From JAWLDA01 sp041686855 (GTDB taxonomy: Bacteria; Bacillota; Limnochordia; DTU080; RSA5), in the NCBI GenBank assembly GCA_041686855.1, contig JAWLDA010000009.1, positions 1 to 64,000 of the forward strand: a stretch of DNA of 64,000 nt. The letters run 5' to 3'. Numbering within the stretch: the stretch's first letter is position 1; each line of letters opens with the position of its first letter. Of this stretch, positions 8,364-16,789 are shown in pieces. The notes under the pieces were generated by a model that saw nothing but the letters and a program-made list of their open reading frames with translations, was not told where the DNA came from and searched no databases. The translations under genes and the position numbers were made by a program.

Positions 8364-9418
8364 GCGCCGGCATGGCTCTTGGTCGACTGGCGCGCATGGG
8401 GATAGCGAGCGTTGTGCGACTCCTGGTGATCGCGTGGGGAGCCGTTACGATCGTCTTCTTTGTTGGCAGGGTGTTGCCCGGCGATCCGGCCGTTCTGCTT
8501 AGTGGTCCGAGCGCAAGCCCTGAACGCGTCGAGGCGGTCAAGGCGGCCCTGGGGCTGAACCGACCGCTCTCACTGCAATATTGGGATTACGTGGGCGGGC
8601 TGCTCCAGGGTGACTTAGGGCGCTCGCTCCTCAGCGGACGGGACGTGGCGGCCGATCTCGCGGTGCGGCTGCCGGCGAGCGTCGAGTTGGTGACAGCGGC
8701 CTTGGGCGTGGCGTGCGCCGCTGCCTTTACATTGGCCGTCCTTGCCGCCTGCCGGCCGGGTGGAGTGTGGGATCGACTCGGTGATGCGATCGCCATGCTG
8801 GGAACGGCAGTGCCCACCTTCTTTTTGGGCGTACTGCTGATCTTGTTCTTTTACGTCCTGATGCCGGTCGCGCCGCCTCCGTTTGGGCGAATTGCCGTCT
8901 CGGTTCCAGCGCCTGCGCCTGTGAGTGGGATGCTGGTCGTCGACAGTGTGCTCTCGAGGCGCTGGGACGCCTTGGGCTCAGCTCTCCACCACCTGATCCT
9001 GCCGGCGGGAACGCTCGCAGTATCGATCTTCCCCCAACTTTACCGGGTGTTTCGGACTCACCTCGAGGCTTCATTGCGCTCCGACGCATGGGCGGCCGTG
9101 AGGCAGGCGGGCCTATCGCCGTGGCGGGCCTGGCGGCGCTACGTCGTGCCGCCGGTGCTCGGCCCGGCGCTCACTCTCCTGGCGGCATCCTACGGCTACC
9201 TCATCGGAGGCACGGTGTTGGTGGAGCACATTTACGGTTGGAACGGACTGGGCTCGTACGCCGTCGGCGCTATTGCCGCCGGCGACTATCAGGTGGTGCA
9301 GGGCGTGGTGCTGGTCTCCGCGTTGGCGTACGCTCTGGCTTACCTGGCTGTCGACGTGCTGACCTCCGTGGTCGACCCGCGGCTGCGTGAAGCCGCCCGG
9401 AGCGGGAGGGGACGGTGA
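8360..9418 (+). CDS. ABC transporter permease, DppB type
   Basis: Inner-membrane channel subunit of the same importer. Residues about 15-35 form the first membrane helix, followed by the family-typical periplasmic region (GRVLPGDPAVLLSG, with LGLNRPLSLQYWDYV), then five more hydrophobic helices. The ATPase-contact EAA loop is visible as VRQAGLSPWRAWRRYVVPP. GTG 8360 overlaps the previous stop (GTGA); ATG 8372 is an alternative start. The next gene begins at the stop of this one. Confidence 0.92.
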   Translation: MSAGMALGRLARMGIASVVRLLVIAWGAVTIVFFVGRVLPGDPAVLLSGPSASPERVEAVKAALGLNRPLSLQYWDYVGGLLQGDLGRSLLSGRDVAADLAVRLPASVELVTAALGVACAAAFTLAVLAACRPGGVWDRLGDAIAMLGTAVPTFFLGVLLILFFYVLMPVAPPPFGRIAVSVPAPAPVSGMLVVDSVLSRRWDALGSALHHLILPAGTLAVSIFPQLYRVFRTHLEASLRSDAWAAVRQAGLSPWRAWRRYVVPPVLGPALTLLAASYGYLIGGTVLVEHIYGWNGLGSYAVGAIAAGDYQVVQGVVLVSALAYALAYLAVDVLTSVVDPRLREAARSGRGR

Positions 9419-10269
9419 TGCGTACTCCTTTGGCTGCGATCCGGCCGGACCAGGGGCGCAAGCGAGGTCCCCAAGCATTCCCACCGACGTTACTGCTCCT
9501 CGCGGCGATGGTGCTGCTCTCGTTGGCGCTGAATCCGCTCCTCGGCAAGGACCCCAACCAGACAAATATCCTTGCTCAGTACCAACCCCCATCGCTCGAG
9601 CACCCCTTTGGAACGGATAAGGCGGGGCGCGACGTCTTCGCACGCGTGATCGACGCGGTAAAGCTCGACGTGGGCATCGCCGTTGGCTCGGCCGCAGCCT
9701 CGTTTCTCATCGGGTGCATCCTCGGCGCGGTCGCAGGGTACGTCGGGGGTTGGGGGGAGCGGGCGCTCATGCGCCTCTTCGACGTGTGGCAAGCGGTGCC
9801 CGGCCTCCTCCTCGGCCTGTTGGTGTTGAGCGTTGTTGGGCGGGGCGTTCTCCCGTTGATTGGGGTAATCGCGCTCATCAACATTCCCGTCTACGCTCGC
9901 ATGACTCGGGCGGAGATTCAGCCCCTAAGGGAGTCGCAGGTGGTGGAGGCGACGCGCCTTGCGCTTGTCCCGGGGTGGCGGGTGCTCCTACTCTACCTGC
10001 TCCCGCAGGGGATCGCCTCATCGCTGGCCTACCTGCCGGTGCAGGCCGGATTCGCCGTCTCGGTCGCGGCCGGTTTTGGTTTTATCGGGCTGGGTACCCG
10101 TCCACCTGCTGCGGAGTGGGGCGCGATGATCGCTGAAGGCGTGAGCGATCTGATGTTCTTGGACGTGTGGTGGACGGTCATCTTTCCCGGCGCGTTCCTC
10201 TCCATCACGGTCCTACTCCTCTACCAGACGGGCGAATGGATGCGGCGACATTGGATGTGGACGATGTGA
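9415..10269 (+). CDS. ABC transporter permease, DppC type
   Basis: Second channel subunit of the importer. It has the DppC layout: cytoplasmic N-terminus, first membrane helix near residues 22-38, the HPFGTDKAGRDVFARVI motif typical of DppC/OppC proteins, then further helices and an EAA loop (EATRLALVPGWRVLLLYLLP). The start is GTG 9415 or ATG 9418, preceded by GGGAGGGGA; it overlaps the DppB-type stop by four bases. The 3' end overlaps the ATPase gene. Confidence 0.92.
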   Translation: MMRTPLAAIRPDQGRKRGPQAFPPTLLLLAAMVLLSLALNPLLGKDPNQTNILAQYQPPSLEHPFGTDKAGRDVFARVIDAVKLDVGIAVGSAAASFLIGCILGAVAGYVGGWGERALMRLFDVWQAVPGLLLGLLVLSVVGRGVLPLIGVIALINIPVYARMTRAEIQPLRESQVVEATRLALVPGWRVLLLYLLPQGIASSLAYLPVQAGFAVSVAAGFGFIGLGTRPPAAEWGAMIAEGVSDLMFLDVWWTVIFPGAFLSITVLLLYQTGEWMRRHWMWTM

Positions 10270-11096
10270 AGAAACTGGATGCGATACATGACGTGAACGA
10301 CACGGTCGCCGACTTCTACGTCACAGGCCTCAGTGTGACGTATCGTCTGCGGCGCGGCGTCGTGACAGCCCTACGAGACGCTTCGATCCGCTTGCGCCGT
10401 GGGCGGGTGACGGCCGTTGTGGGTGAGAGTGGCAGCGGCAAGAGCACTCTGGCGCGTGCCCTGGCTCGGAATCTACCTGCGAATGCGCACGTCACGGTGC
10501 AGGCGGAGCAGCTCCCCAGGCGCGTCGCTTATTTGCAGCAGGAGGCCCACGCCTCGCTACACCCTATGGTGAAGGTAGGGGAACAGGTGAACGACGTCCT
10601 TGCCGCCGCAACCGGCAGGCGGCCGAAGGAGACACGGCGAGGGTGCCATGAACTCCTTAACACTCTCGGTCTGCGGCCGACCGAAGAGGTGTACGGCCGG
10701 TATGCGCACCAAGTGAGCGGCGGTCAGGCGCAGCGGCTCGCCCTTGCACGAGCAGTAGCGATGGGCGCCGAACTCCTCGTGGCCGACGAGCCCACCTCCC
10801 AACTCGACCTCCTCAGCCAGGCCGAAGCCGTGCGCCTAATTCACGAGGTGACGGCGGCTCGTCACATGTGCACGCTCTTTGTCACGCATGACTTGGCCCT
10901 CGTAGCGGAGGTGGCGACCGATGTGGTCGTCATGCGCGACGGCGTAGTGATCGAGGATGGGAGCGTGTCTGATGTCTGGCGCTCACCCTGCCACCCCTAC
11001 ACACGTCGCTTACTCGCCGAGGTGCAGGCAGGGGAGTTCGGCAGCGGGCAGATCAGCGATTGCCGGCTCCAAGAGGGAGGCTGGGAGGATGTTTGA
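10266..11096 (+). CDS. ABC transporter ATP-binding protein, DppD type
   Basis: First of two ATPases powering the importer. It contains Walker A GESGSGKST, a Q-loop (YLQQEAH), signature VSGGQAQR, Walker B LLVADEPTSQLD and switch histidine FVTHDL. The GTG at 10266 overlaps the DppC-type stop (GTGA), matching the other junctions of the operon; ATG 10236 is also in frame but has no ribosome site. At about 276 aa it is shorter than classic DppD (around 330) and lacks a clear cysteine-rich C-terminal extension. Confidence 0.88.
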   Translation: MKKLDAIHDVNDTVADFYVTGLSVTYRLRRGVVTALRDASIRLRRGRVTAVVGESGSGKSTLARALARNLPANAHVTVQAEQLPRRVAYLQQEAHASLHPMVKVGEQVNDVLAAATGRRPKETRRGCHELLNTLGLRPTEEVYGRYAHQVSGGQAQRLALARAVAMGAELLVADEPTSQLDLLSQAEAVRLIHEVTAARHMCTLFVTHDLALVAEVATDVVVMRDGVVIEDGSVSDVWRSPCHPYTRRLLAEVQAGEFGSGQISDCRLQEGGWEDV

Positions 11097-11922
11097 GGCC
11101 CAGCGGCTCTCGTTCTATTATCCAGCGGTCGCAGAGCCGACGCTGGGCGGCATCAGCCTGGCGGTCGGGCCCGGCGAGCGGTTGGGGGTGGTGGGGCCTT
11201 CCGGCTCTGGGAAATCGACGCTTGCCCGTTGCCTCTGCGGACTCTTGCCCCTCAGTGGGGGTGAGATTCGGCTAAACGGGGAGCTGATTCACGCGGCAAA
11301 TCACACGGGAGCCGACACGGCGGCCGAGGGGCGCAAGCGTGGACGGCACGGCCTGCGGCGACCTTCAACCCGCCGGCGGATTCAGATGCTCTTTCAAGAT
11401 CCGGATCGCTCGCTGCCGCCGCACCTACCGCTCGCCGCGCCTCTCATGGATGCCGCCGCACTGCGAGAGGCGTCGAAGCGTGAGCGGTGGCGGCTCGCCC
11501 AACAGCTGCTGCACGAGCTCGGTCTTCCAGAGGACACCATGCGGCGCAGGCCGCGCCAGTTGAGCGGTGGGCAGCGTCAGCGGGCGGCGATCGCTCGTGC
11601 TTTGATCACGGAGCCGGAGGTGTTGATCCTTGACGAGCCGACCTCCGCCGTCGACGCACCGATTCGTAACGACATCTTAAGGCTACTGGCCCGCGTTCAA
11701 GAGCGTATGTCGTTGGCGATGATTCTTATCTCACACGACATTGGGGTGGTGGCCGCTGCCTGTGAGCGCCTCCTCGTCTTGGACCGGGGCAAGGTGGTCG
11801 AACAGGGCGGCTGCTCCGATGTGCTGCGCCGTCCCAACCACCCGACGACGAGAGCCCTGTTGAACGCCGTGCCGAGCGCCGATCCGAGCCGGCCCCGGCT
11901 CATTCCTCGTTCCATCAATTAA
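11089..11922 (+). CDS. ABC transporter ATP-binding protein, DppF type
   Basis: Second ATPase. Walker A GPSGSGKST, Q-loop FQDPDRS, signature LSGGQRQR, Walker B LILDEPTSAVD and LISHDIG are all intact. ATG 11089 with GGGAGG directly upstream overlaps the previous stop by 8 bases; longer frames lack sense. A roughly 30-residue basic insert before the Q-loop (KRGRHGLRRPSTRR) is unusual. With the preceding four genes it completes a five-part importer. Confidence 0.9.
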   Translation: MFEAQRLSFYYPAVAEPTLGGISLAVGPGERLGVVGPSGSGKSTLARCLCGLLPLSGGEIRLNGELIHAANHTGADTAAEGRKRGRHGLRRPSTRRRIQMLFQDPDRSLPPHLPLAAPLMDAAALREASKRERWRLAQQLLHELGLPEDTMRRRPRQLSGGQRQRAAIARALITEPEVLILDEPTSAVDAPIRNDILRLLARVQERMSLAMILISHDIGVVAAACERLLVLDRGKVVEQGGCSDVLRRPNHPTTRALLNAVPSADPSRPRLIPRSIN

Positions 11923-11940
11923 AGAGTGGAGTGACGAACG

Positions 11941-12873
11941 ATGAAATACACGCGACTCATCCTCGACTTTTACCATCCCTGGGCGAACAACGTTGGTTTC
12001 TACTACGGCCGTGATTTGGGTTACTTCGCTGAGGAAGGAATCGATCTCGACATCGTCCCCTACGATCCCTATCGCGGCGACTCGCTCGAGCGGCTCGCCA
12101 AGGGGGAGGCGGAGTTCGCCTTCAACTATCCCAACCGCCTCATGAAGCGGAACGAAGAGGGAGACGAGCTTCTCTCCATCGCCGCCTGCAACAACCGCTC
12201 ATTTGAAGCGCTTATCTATGATCGACGCTTCTCGATTCGCGACTTCGCGGATCTCGAAGACAAAGTGGTCGGTGTGCCCCATTCCCCTCGTGTACGGGCC
12301 GTCCTACGTTATATGGTCGCCCAGGCAGGGAAGGACCCGGATCGGGTCACCTTCCGGGAGTACTTCCCCGCTGAGCCGGATCCTCTCGATATCGCCCGTG
12401 GAGAGTACGACTGCGCTTATGGCACCTTTTGGGGATGGGAAGGAGTCCTCGCCAAGTTGAAAGAGGAGTGCATCGAGTGGAAAGAGGTCTCAGAGCTCGG
12501 CGCGCCTTTCTGTCATCAAAAGATCATCGCGGTCACCCAGGCGCTGGCGAGTGACGATCCCCAGCGCGTGAAAGGATTCTTGCAGGCTACGTATCGCGGC
12601 TTTAAGGCGGCCGCCGAGCGCCCGCGCAAGGCCGCCGAGTCGATGGTCATGGTGGCGCCGTACTACTCTGCTGTTCAGTTTGAAGAGTCGATCCGGGCGA
12701 TCCGGGAGAGTTGGTCGCTTGATGCATGGGGTAAGCATAACGACGGTCTCATCGAGGCGTACGCCGGGTGGCTCGCGGCCCATGGGTTCCTCGAGCAGGC
12801 CGCGGGTCACGCCGGGGTAGACTTTACCGATCGCTATCTACCCACGCCGGAGCGTGCTCACAGTGAAGCGTGA
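11941..12873 (+). CDS. THI5/NMT1-like protein (ThiY-type substrate binding or HMP-related)
   Basis: A periplasmic-binding-protein-fold protein of the NMT1/THI5-like family, with family hallmarks NVGFYYGRDLGYFAEEGIDL and GEAEFAFNYP near the N-terminus. Bacterial ThiY proteins bind pyrimidine precursors for import and are lipoproteins; this one starts directly at MKYTRLILDFYHPW with no signal peptide or lipobox, so it would be cytoplasmic as annotated. That leaves a THI5-like HMP-phosphate synthase, a scavenging or sensing role, or export by another route. The yeast THI5 Cys-rich motif is not evident. ATG with GGAGTGA upstream, 18 bases after the ATPase gene. Thiamine involvement is supported by the riboswitch. 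Confidence 0.75.
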   Translation: MKYTRLILDFYHPWANNVGFYYGRDLGYFAEEGIDLDIVPYDPYRGDSLERLAKGEAEFAFNYPNRLMKRNEEGDELLSIAACNNRSFEALIYDRRFSIRDFADLEDKVVGVPHSPRVRAVLRYMVAQAGKDPDRVTFREYFPAEPDPLDIARGEYDCAYGTFWGWEGVLAKLKEECIEWKEVSELGAPFCHQKIIAVTQALASDDPQRVKGFLQATYRGFKAAAERPRKAAESMVMVAPYYSAVQFEESIRAIRESWSLDAWGKHNDGLIEAYAGWLAAHGFLEQAAGHAGVDFTDRYLPTPERAHSEA

Positions 12874-14080
12874 CTCGGGGAACAAGCACTCGAGGGAGCA
12901 TGAGCGAGCCGAGCGCTCCGAGAGGCCGGCGGAGCTTGGTCGCGTCGAGCCGCACGACGACGCCCTCGAAGTCGTTGCGCCCTGGCTCGAGCCTCTCAGC
13001 CCGGAAGAGATCGCGGATGTCTTAGCGTGTTACGAGGGAATGGGTGAGTTCCGCGAGGTCGTCCGTGTGAGCGAGCGGCCGTACAGCGCGGGCTCGCTCG
13101 TCCGGACCGACCGCGGCCAGTTTTTCGTCAAGAAGCGTCCCTCAAGTTGGCGGACTCGGGAGGATCTGGAGCGTGAGCACACGCTCATTCGTCACCTGCG
13201 AGGAAAAGGCTTTCCAACGCCTCGGGTGCACGCCAACCGAGCCGATGTAAGTGTCACAGTGATGAGTGGGTGGCTGTACGAGGTGTTCGACCGCGCTCGC
13301 GGGGAGGACGTCTACCGAAGAGCGCACTCGTGGACGCCGTTTCGCAGTCTCGAACACGCTCGGAGCGCCGGTGAGACACTCGCCAAATTTCATGTAGCGG
13401 TCAAGGACTCTCCTGTTGCAGCGCCAAGGCCGGTCTCGCCGATGACGGCCCGCTTTGAGTTGGCCCGCCGCCCCGATCTGATCGATGCGATTGGGGAGCT
13501 GGCCGAGCGGCTGCCGGCCTTAGGCGAGTACCTCGAAGAGCGTCCATGGCAAGAGGAGATTGCCTCTGTCTACAATCCGTTCCACCGGAGTGTCACGCCG
13601 CTGTTGGCGCGGGCCGAGGGGTGGACGACACACGGCGACTGGCACGGAAACAATCTGTTTTTCCACGGGGACTCGGTCTCGGATGTGATCGACTTCCACC
13701 TGGCCGATTACAGTTTTAAGATGTACGACCTCGCCGTGGCGCTCGACCGCAACGCCATCCTGTGGCTTGAGATCCAGCGGGGAGAGGAGGAGGCCGTACG
13801 TCGCGACGTCATCGATGCGATCCTGCGCGGGTACGAACGTGTCAGCCCGCTCAGCGCATCCGAGCGGGAGCTCCTCCCGGCGTTGCTGCCCATTCACCAG
13901 CTCGACTTGGCACTGACCAACATCGCCTACTACGACGGCATCGAGCGGGACCGCGCCCGTGCCGACTGGGCCTTTGAATCGTACTTATTGGACCACGCTC
14001 GCTACTACCACAGCGACGCGGGGCGACGTCTGTTGGAATTCTTGCGTGAACGTTTGGTGGGCGATGGGGCCATTCCTTAG
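12854..14080 (+). CDS. APH-family small-molecule kinase, possible thiamine kinase
   Basis: A kinase of the aminoglycoside phosphotransferase/choline kinase superfamily, 408 aa. The catalytic loop is HGDWHGNN followed by the metal-binding DFHLAD, as in active members, and the N-lobe shows a VKK lysine. It overlaps the THI5-like gene by about 20 bases (GTG 12854; GTG 12863 is possible) and ends the TPP-controlled operon. E. coli thiamine kinase ThiK is in this superfamily, so phosphorylation of imported thiamine or a precursor is a reasonable inference, not shown by sequence. About 45 N-terminal residues are charged and probably disordered. Confidence 0.78.
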   Translation: MLTVKRDSGNKHSREHERAERSERPAELGRVEPHDDALEVVAPWLEPLSPEEIADVLACYEGMGEFREVVRVSERPYSAGSLVRTDRGQFFVKKRPSSWRTREDLEREHTLIRHLRGKGFPTPRVHANRADVSVTVMSGWLYEVFDRARGEDVYRRAHSWTPFRSLEHARSAGETLAKFHVAVKDSPVAAPRPVSPMTARFELARRPDLIDAIGELAERLPALGEYLEERPWQEEIASVYNPFHRSVTPLLARAEGWTTHGDWHGNNLFFHGDSVSDVIDFHLADYSFKMYDLAVALDRNAILWLEIQRGEEEAVRRDVIDAILRGYERVSPLSASERELLPALLPIHQLDLALTNIAYYDGIERDRARADWAFESYLLDHARYYHSDAGRRLLEFLRERLVGDGAIP

Positions 14081-14154
14081 CCAACTCGTCCACACGTTCG
14101 GAAACAAGATCGGCGATATAAACTTCGTCTACCGCGGGATGGTTTTGGAATAAA

Positions 14155-14218
14155 GGGACTCAACTACTACCGTGGCGCCCGACGCCACATAGACTGATTT
14201 TTAGTCCCACACGGCACA
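14155..14218 (+). terminator. Possible nested RNA structure at the end of the thiamine operon
   Basis: GGGACT (14155-14160) pairs with AGTCCC (14213-14218), enclosing a perfect hairpin GTGGCG-cccga-CGCCAC (14172-14188). There is a short TTTTT before the outer arm. It may act as a transcript end; weak evidence. Confidence 0.3.
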
Positions 14219-14266
14219 TCTCCAGTTGTAGAAATTACCTTGCGGCTGAACATGAGCAGCATTACA

Positions 14267-14306
14267 AGAGAGGGCGCCTGCGGGTTGAGACCCGGGCGCC
14301 CTCTCT
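14267..14306 (-). terminator. Rho-independent terminator-like hairpin
   Basis: AGAGAGGGCGCC (14267-14278) is perfectly complementary to GGCGCCCTCTCT (14295-14306), with an inner CGGGT/ACCCG stem. It sits 41 bases past the stop of the minus-strand binding-protein gene and could also stop the plus-strand thiamine operon. Confidence 0.7.
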
Positions 14307-14347
14307 TAGTCACGCAGATGTCACTGTCACACGTTTCGGTGAAAAGG

Positions 14348-15598
14348 TTATTTATACACTTCGGACAGGATTGCCGAAACTTGCTCATGGGCGTTGATGG
14401 CCGCCGCCTGAGCTGAAACTGTACCTGACATCACTTGGCTCACTTGAGGATTGATGGCCCTGCGATATCGGTCCCAGACCACGTTCTCCTCGAGGGTGCC
14501 GGCGAAGGCGTAACTCTCGACAAAGACTTGGCGATTGGCCGGGGGAGGCGGTGCATCCAGGAAGGCCGTTTGTCCCACCGAACGATTGACGGGGACCCCG
14601 GAGCCTTCCGCCATGCGAATGACTTGCTCCTCTTCGCTAACAATAAACTTGATCCAATTCCAGGCAGCCTCTTTCTTGTCGGGAGAGGAGCCTTCGTTGA
14701 TCACCCATACGTTAGGCACGGCCGTCGTAAAGCGCTTGCCTGAGGTGGATCGTGGTATCATCTGTACGTCAAACGTATCCATGCCCGCCGAAATATTTAT
14801 GTTGTTTCGTACGTAAATGTTGAACTCCATCGAAGCGGTGCCGTTCGCGAAGGAGTACTGTCTCACCTCTTCTTGAGTCGGTGAAATCCGTTCCTCAAAC
14901 GCCAAGCTCCTCATGAAGTCCCAGGCATCGACGGTGGCTGGGTCATTCAATCTGGATTTCGTGCGAGTTTCGTCCAAGATGTGGCCACCGAGCAAATGCG
15001 TCCACAGCAGCCATCCTGTCGTGATACTCGGACCATTCAGATGGAAGCCGTACCGCTCGACCGTGTCCCCATTCGAAACTGTGAGTCGTTTACCGGCTTC
15101 GATGAGGTTGTCCGTGGTCCATTCCTCTGTGGGAAAAGGGATCCCGCTATTGGAGAAATGGAGTGTGTTATAGAAAAGAGCAGTCACTTGGAAGTCGCTG
15201 GGGATACCGGTCCACTCACCCGTACTCCGATCGCGGGCGGCGTCGAGGAAAAAGTAGTCTTCCAGCTCCAAGTCACGTTCCACAAATCGGCCAAGATCCG
15301 CCGTAATGCCTTGATGACGCCAACCGAGCGCTCGACCGGCCTCTCCATACCAAACGTCCGGGCCCGTTCCGGAGGCGATCATCGCGGGCAACTTCTCAAA
15401 GAATGCGCCCCATTCGAGTAAGAGCGGCTCAACTTCTATGTCTGGGTACTTCTCGTTGAAGCGATCGAGGATTGGTTGAACGTCCGTAGAACCCGGAAAT
15501 CCTATTGTTATCTTGGTTCCGGCCGCCATTGCCGAGGTCGTGATGAGCAGGAGCAAACATACGCAAAGCGCTATGTGCCCAAGACGATGCTTTAGCAT
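14348..15598 (-). CDS. ABC transporter extracellular solute-binding protein (family 1)
   Basis: Secreted sugar-type binding protein, 416 aa. A signal peptide of about 26 residues ends in AMAAG. Mature sequence shows TDVQPILDRFNEKYPDIEV and ASGTGPDVWYGEAG, the typical N-lobe motifs, and EEQVIRMAEGSGVPVNR near the C-terminus. ATG with AAGGAAGGATG upstream. It lies downstream of the IclR gene on the same strand, separated by about 200 bases containing tandem repeats, and has no permease partner in the window. Confidence 0.88.
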   Translation of the reverse strand: MLKHRLGHIALCVCLLLLITTSAMAAGTKITIGFPGSTDVQPILDRFNEKYPDIEVEPLLLEWGAFFEKLPAMIASGTGPDVWYGEAGRALGWRHQGITADLGRFVERDLELEDYFFLDAARDRSTGEWTGIPSDFQVTALFYNTLHFSNSGIPFPTEEWTTDNLIEAGKRLTVSNGDTVERYGFHLNGPSITTGWLLWTHLLGGHILDETRTKSRLNDPATVDAWDFMRSLAFEERISPTQEEVRQYSFANGTASMEFNIYVRNNINISAGMDTFDVQMIPRSTSGKRFTTAVPNVWVINEGSSPDKKEAAWNWIKFIVSEEEQVIRMAEGSGVPVNRSVGQTAFLDAPPPPANRQVFVESYAFAGTLEENVVWDRYRRAINPQVSQVMSGTVSAQAAAINAHEQVSAILSEVYK

Positions 15599-15758
15599 TT
15601 TACATCCTTCCTTCCAGCATTTGTTTTTGTCCGAGAAATACGGTTTCGTTCCAACGTTTGGGTTTTATGCGAGCAGCTGCAAAATCCTTTTGGATCTCGC
15701 CAAAATCCTGAGGAAAAGTTGAGCCAGATGGTGGAGTTGGGATCAAGACTGGTCGAGC

Positions 15759-15790
15759 GTGGTTGAGACTCCTAGTGGTTGGGACTCCAG
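15759..15790. repeat. 16-bp tandem direct repeat, possible regulator site
   Basis: GTGGTTGAGACTCCTA (15759-15774) is followed immediately by GTGGTTGGGACTCCAG (15775-15790), a tandem copy with few differences. It lies between the IclR regulator gene and the binding-protein gene it precedes, upstream of the latter, so it may be an operator. The function is inference. Confidence 0.4.
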
Positions 15791-15806
15791 TTGGTGGGCC
15801 TTTCGT

Positions 15807-16715
15807 TTAAGCGTTCTCCTGCTGGCCGGCGCCTTGCCATCCCAAGAGCTCTGAGATGTTGTCGGCGGCTTGAATGACCGTGGGCGCGAGATGTTCGAGC
15901 GTGACCAAGCTCAGCCGGAGGGCTGGTCCTGAAATGCTCACGGCGGCGGCGATTTCGCCTTTGTGTTCGAAGATAGGAGCTGCAATGCAGCGCAGACCCT
16001 CTTCGCCTTCTTCGTCATCAATCGCAAAACCACGTTGCTTTATTTGAATCAGGTGTCTGCGCAACATATTCGGTTCGCTGATGGTACGGCTCGTCATGGC
16101 CGGGAGTCCGCGTTCGTCTATGATTTGGTCTACAATCTCCTCTGGAAGGTTTGCTAAGATGACCTTGCCGACTGCGCTGCAGTGGAGCGGCTCCCGGGTG
16201 CCTACACAAAGCACTCGTCGCAATGTTTTGGTACCGGAAACACCCGCTACGTACACTCCTTCCAATCCCTCGCGTACCATCAAGTTGGTCGTCTCCCCCG
16301 TCAATTCGACCAGGTGTTCGAGCACGGGGCGGCTCAGTTCCGTGAGGTCGAGTGACTCACTAACGACGCTGCCTAGTGTTAGAAGGCGCATACCCAAACG
16401 ATATTTGGTGGTTTGAGGGTCTTGCGCGACATAGCCGTGATGGGCTAGGGTGGTCAAGATACGATACGTGGAACTAGGGTCGATACCAACCTGGCGAGCG
16501 AGTTCGGTCACGCCCATTTCTCGACGTGCTTCCGCCAACGAGTTTAGCACACGCAAGGCGCGATCCACGGTTTGCATGGGTGAGGGCCCCGTTTTATTGC
16601 GTGGAGCAGCCAAAATGATCGCCTCCAGGTAAGGTCGAGTGACATGGGCTAGTGCCATTAGACGCTTCTCGTTGGCCGTGAAGCACTCCTTCATGGCCAC
16701 AAATTCTGAAGCCAT
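15807..16715 (-). CDS. IclR-family transcriptional regulator (copy 1)
   Basis: A repressor or activator with an N-terminal winged helix-turn-helix (VDRALRVLNSLAEARREMG, then GVTELARQVGIDPSSTYRIL) and a C-terminal effector-binding GAF-like domain (EPLHCSAVGKV and EEGLRCIAAPIFEH motifs). The open frame extends to 16928, but that would overlap the divergent hydrolase gene; ATG 16715 is used here with low certainty, as MQTVDRAL at 16577 is the latest possible start. It is about three quarters identical by eye to the second IclR gene in this window, without gaps over some 260 residues. Probable targets are the adjacent binding protein and the divergent hydrolase. Confidence 0.88.
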   Translation of the reverse strand: MASEFVAMKECFTANEKRLMALAHVTRPYLEAIILAAPRNKTGPSPMQTVDRALRVLNSLAEARREMGVTELARQVGIDPSSTYRILTTLAHHGYVAQDPQTTKYRLGMRLLTLGSVVSESLDLTELSRPVLEHLVELTGETTNLMVREGLEGVYVAGVSGTKTLRRVLCVGTREPLHCSAVGKVILANLPEEIVDQIIDERGLPAMTSRTISEPNMLRRHLIQIKQRGFAIDDEEGEEGLRCIAAPIFEHKGEIAAAVSISGPALRLSLVTLEHLAPTVIQAADNISELLGWQGAGQQENA

Positions 16716-16789
16716 TCTCCCGAACCTACGGCGCCTACGTGCACGGCAGGACTGGCAGCGTATAGGGTGTAAATTAGAAGCCGAGGAAA

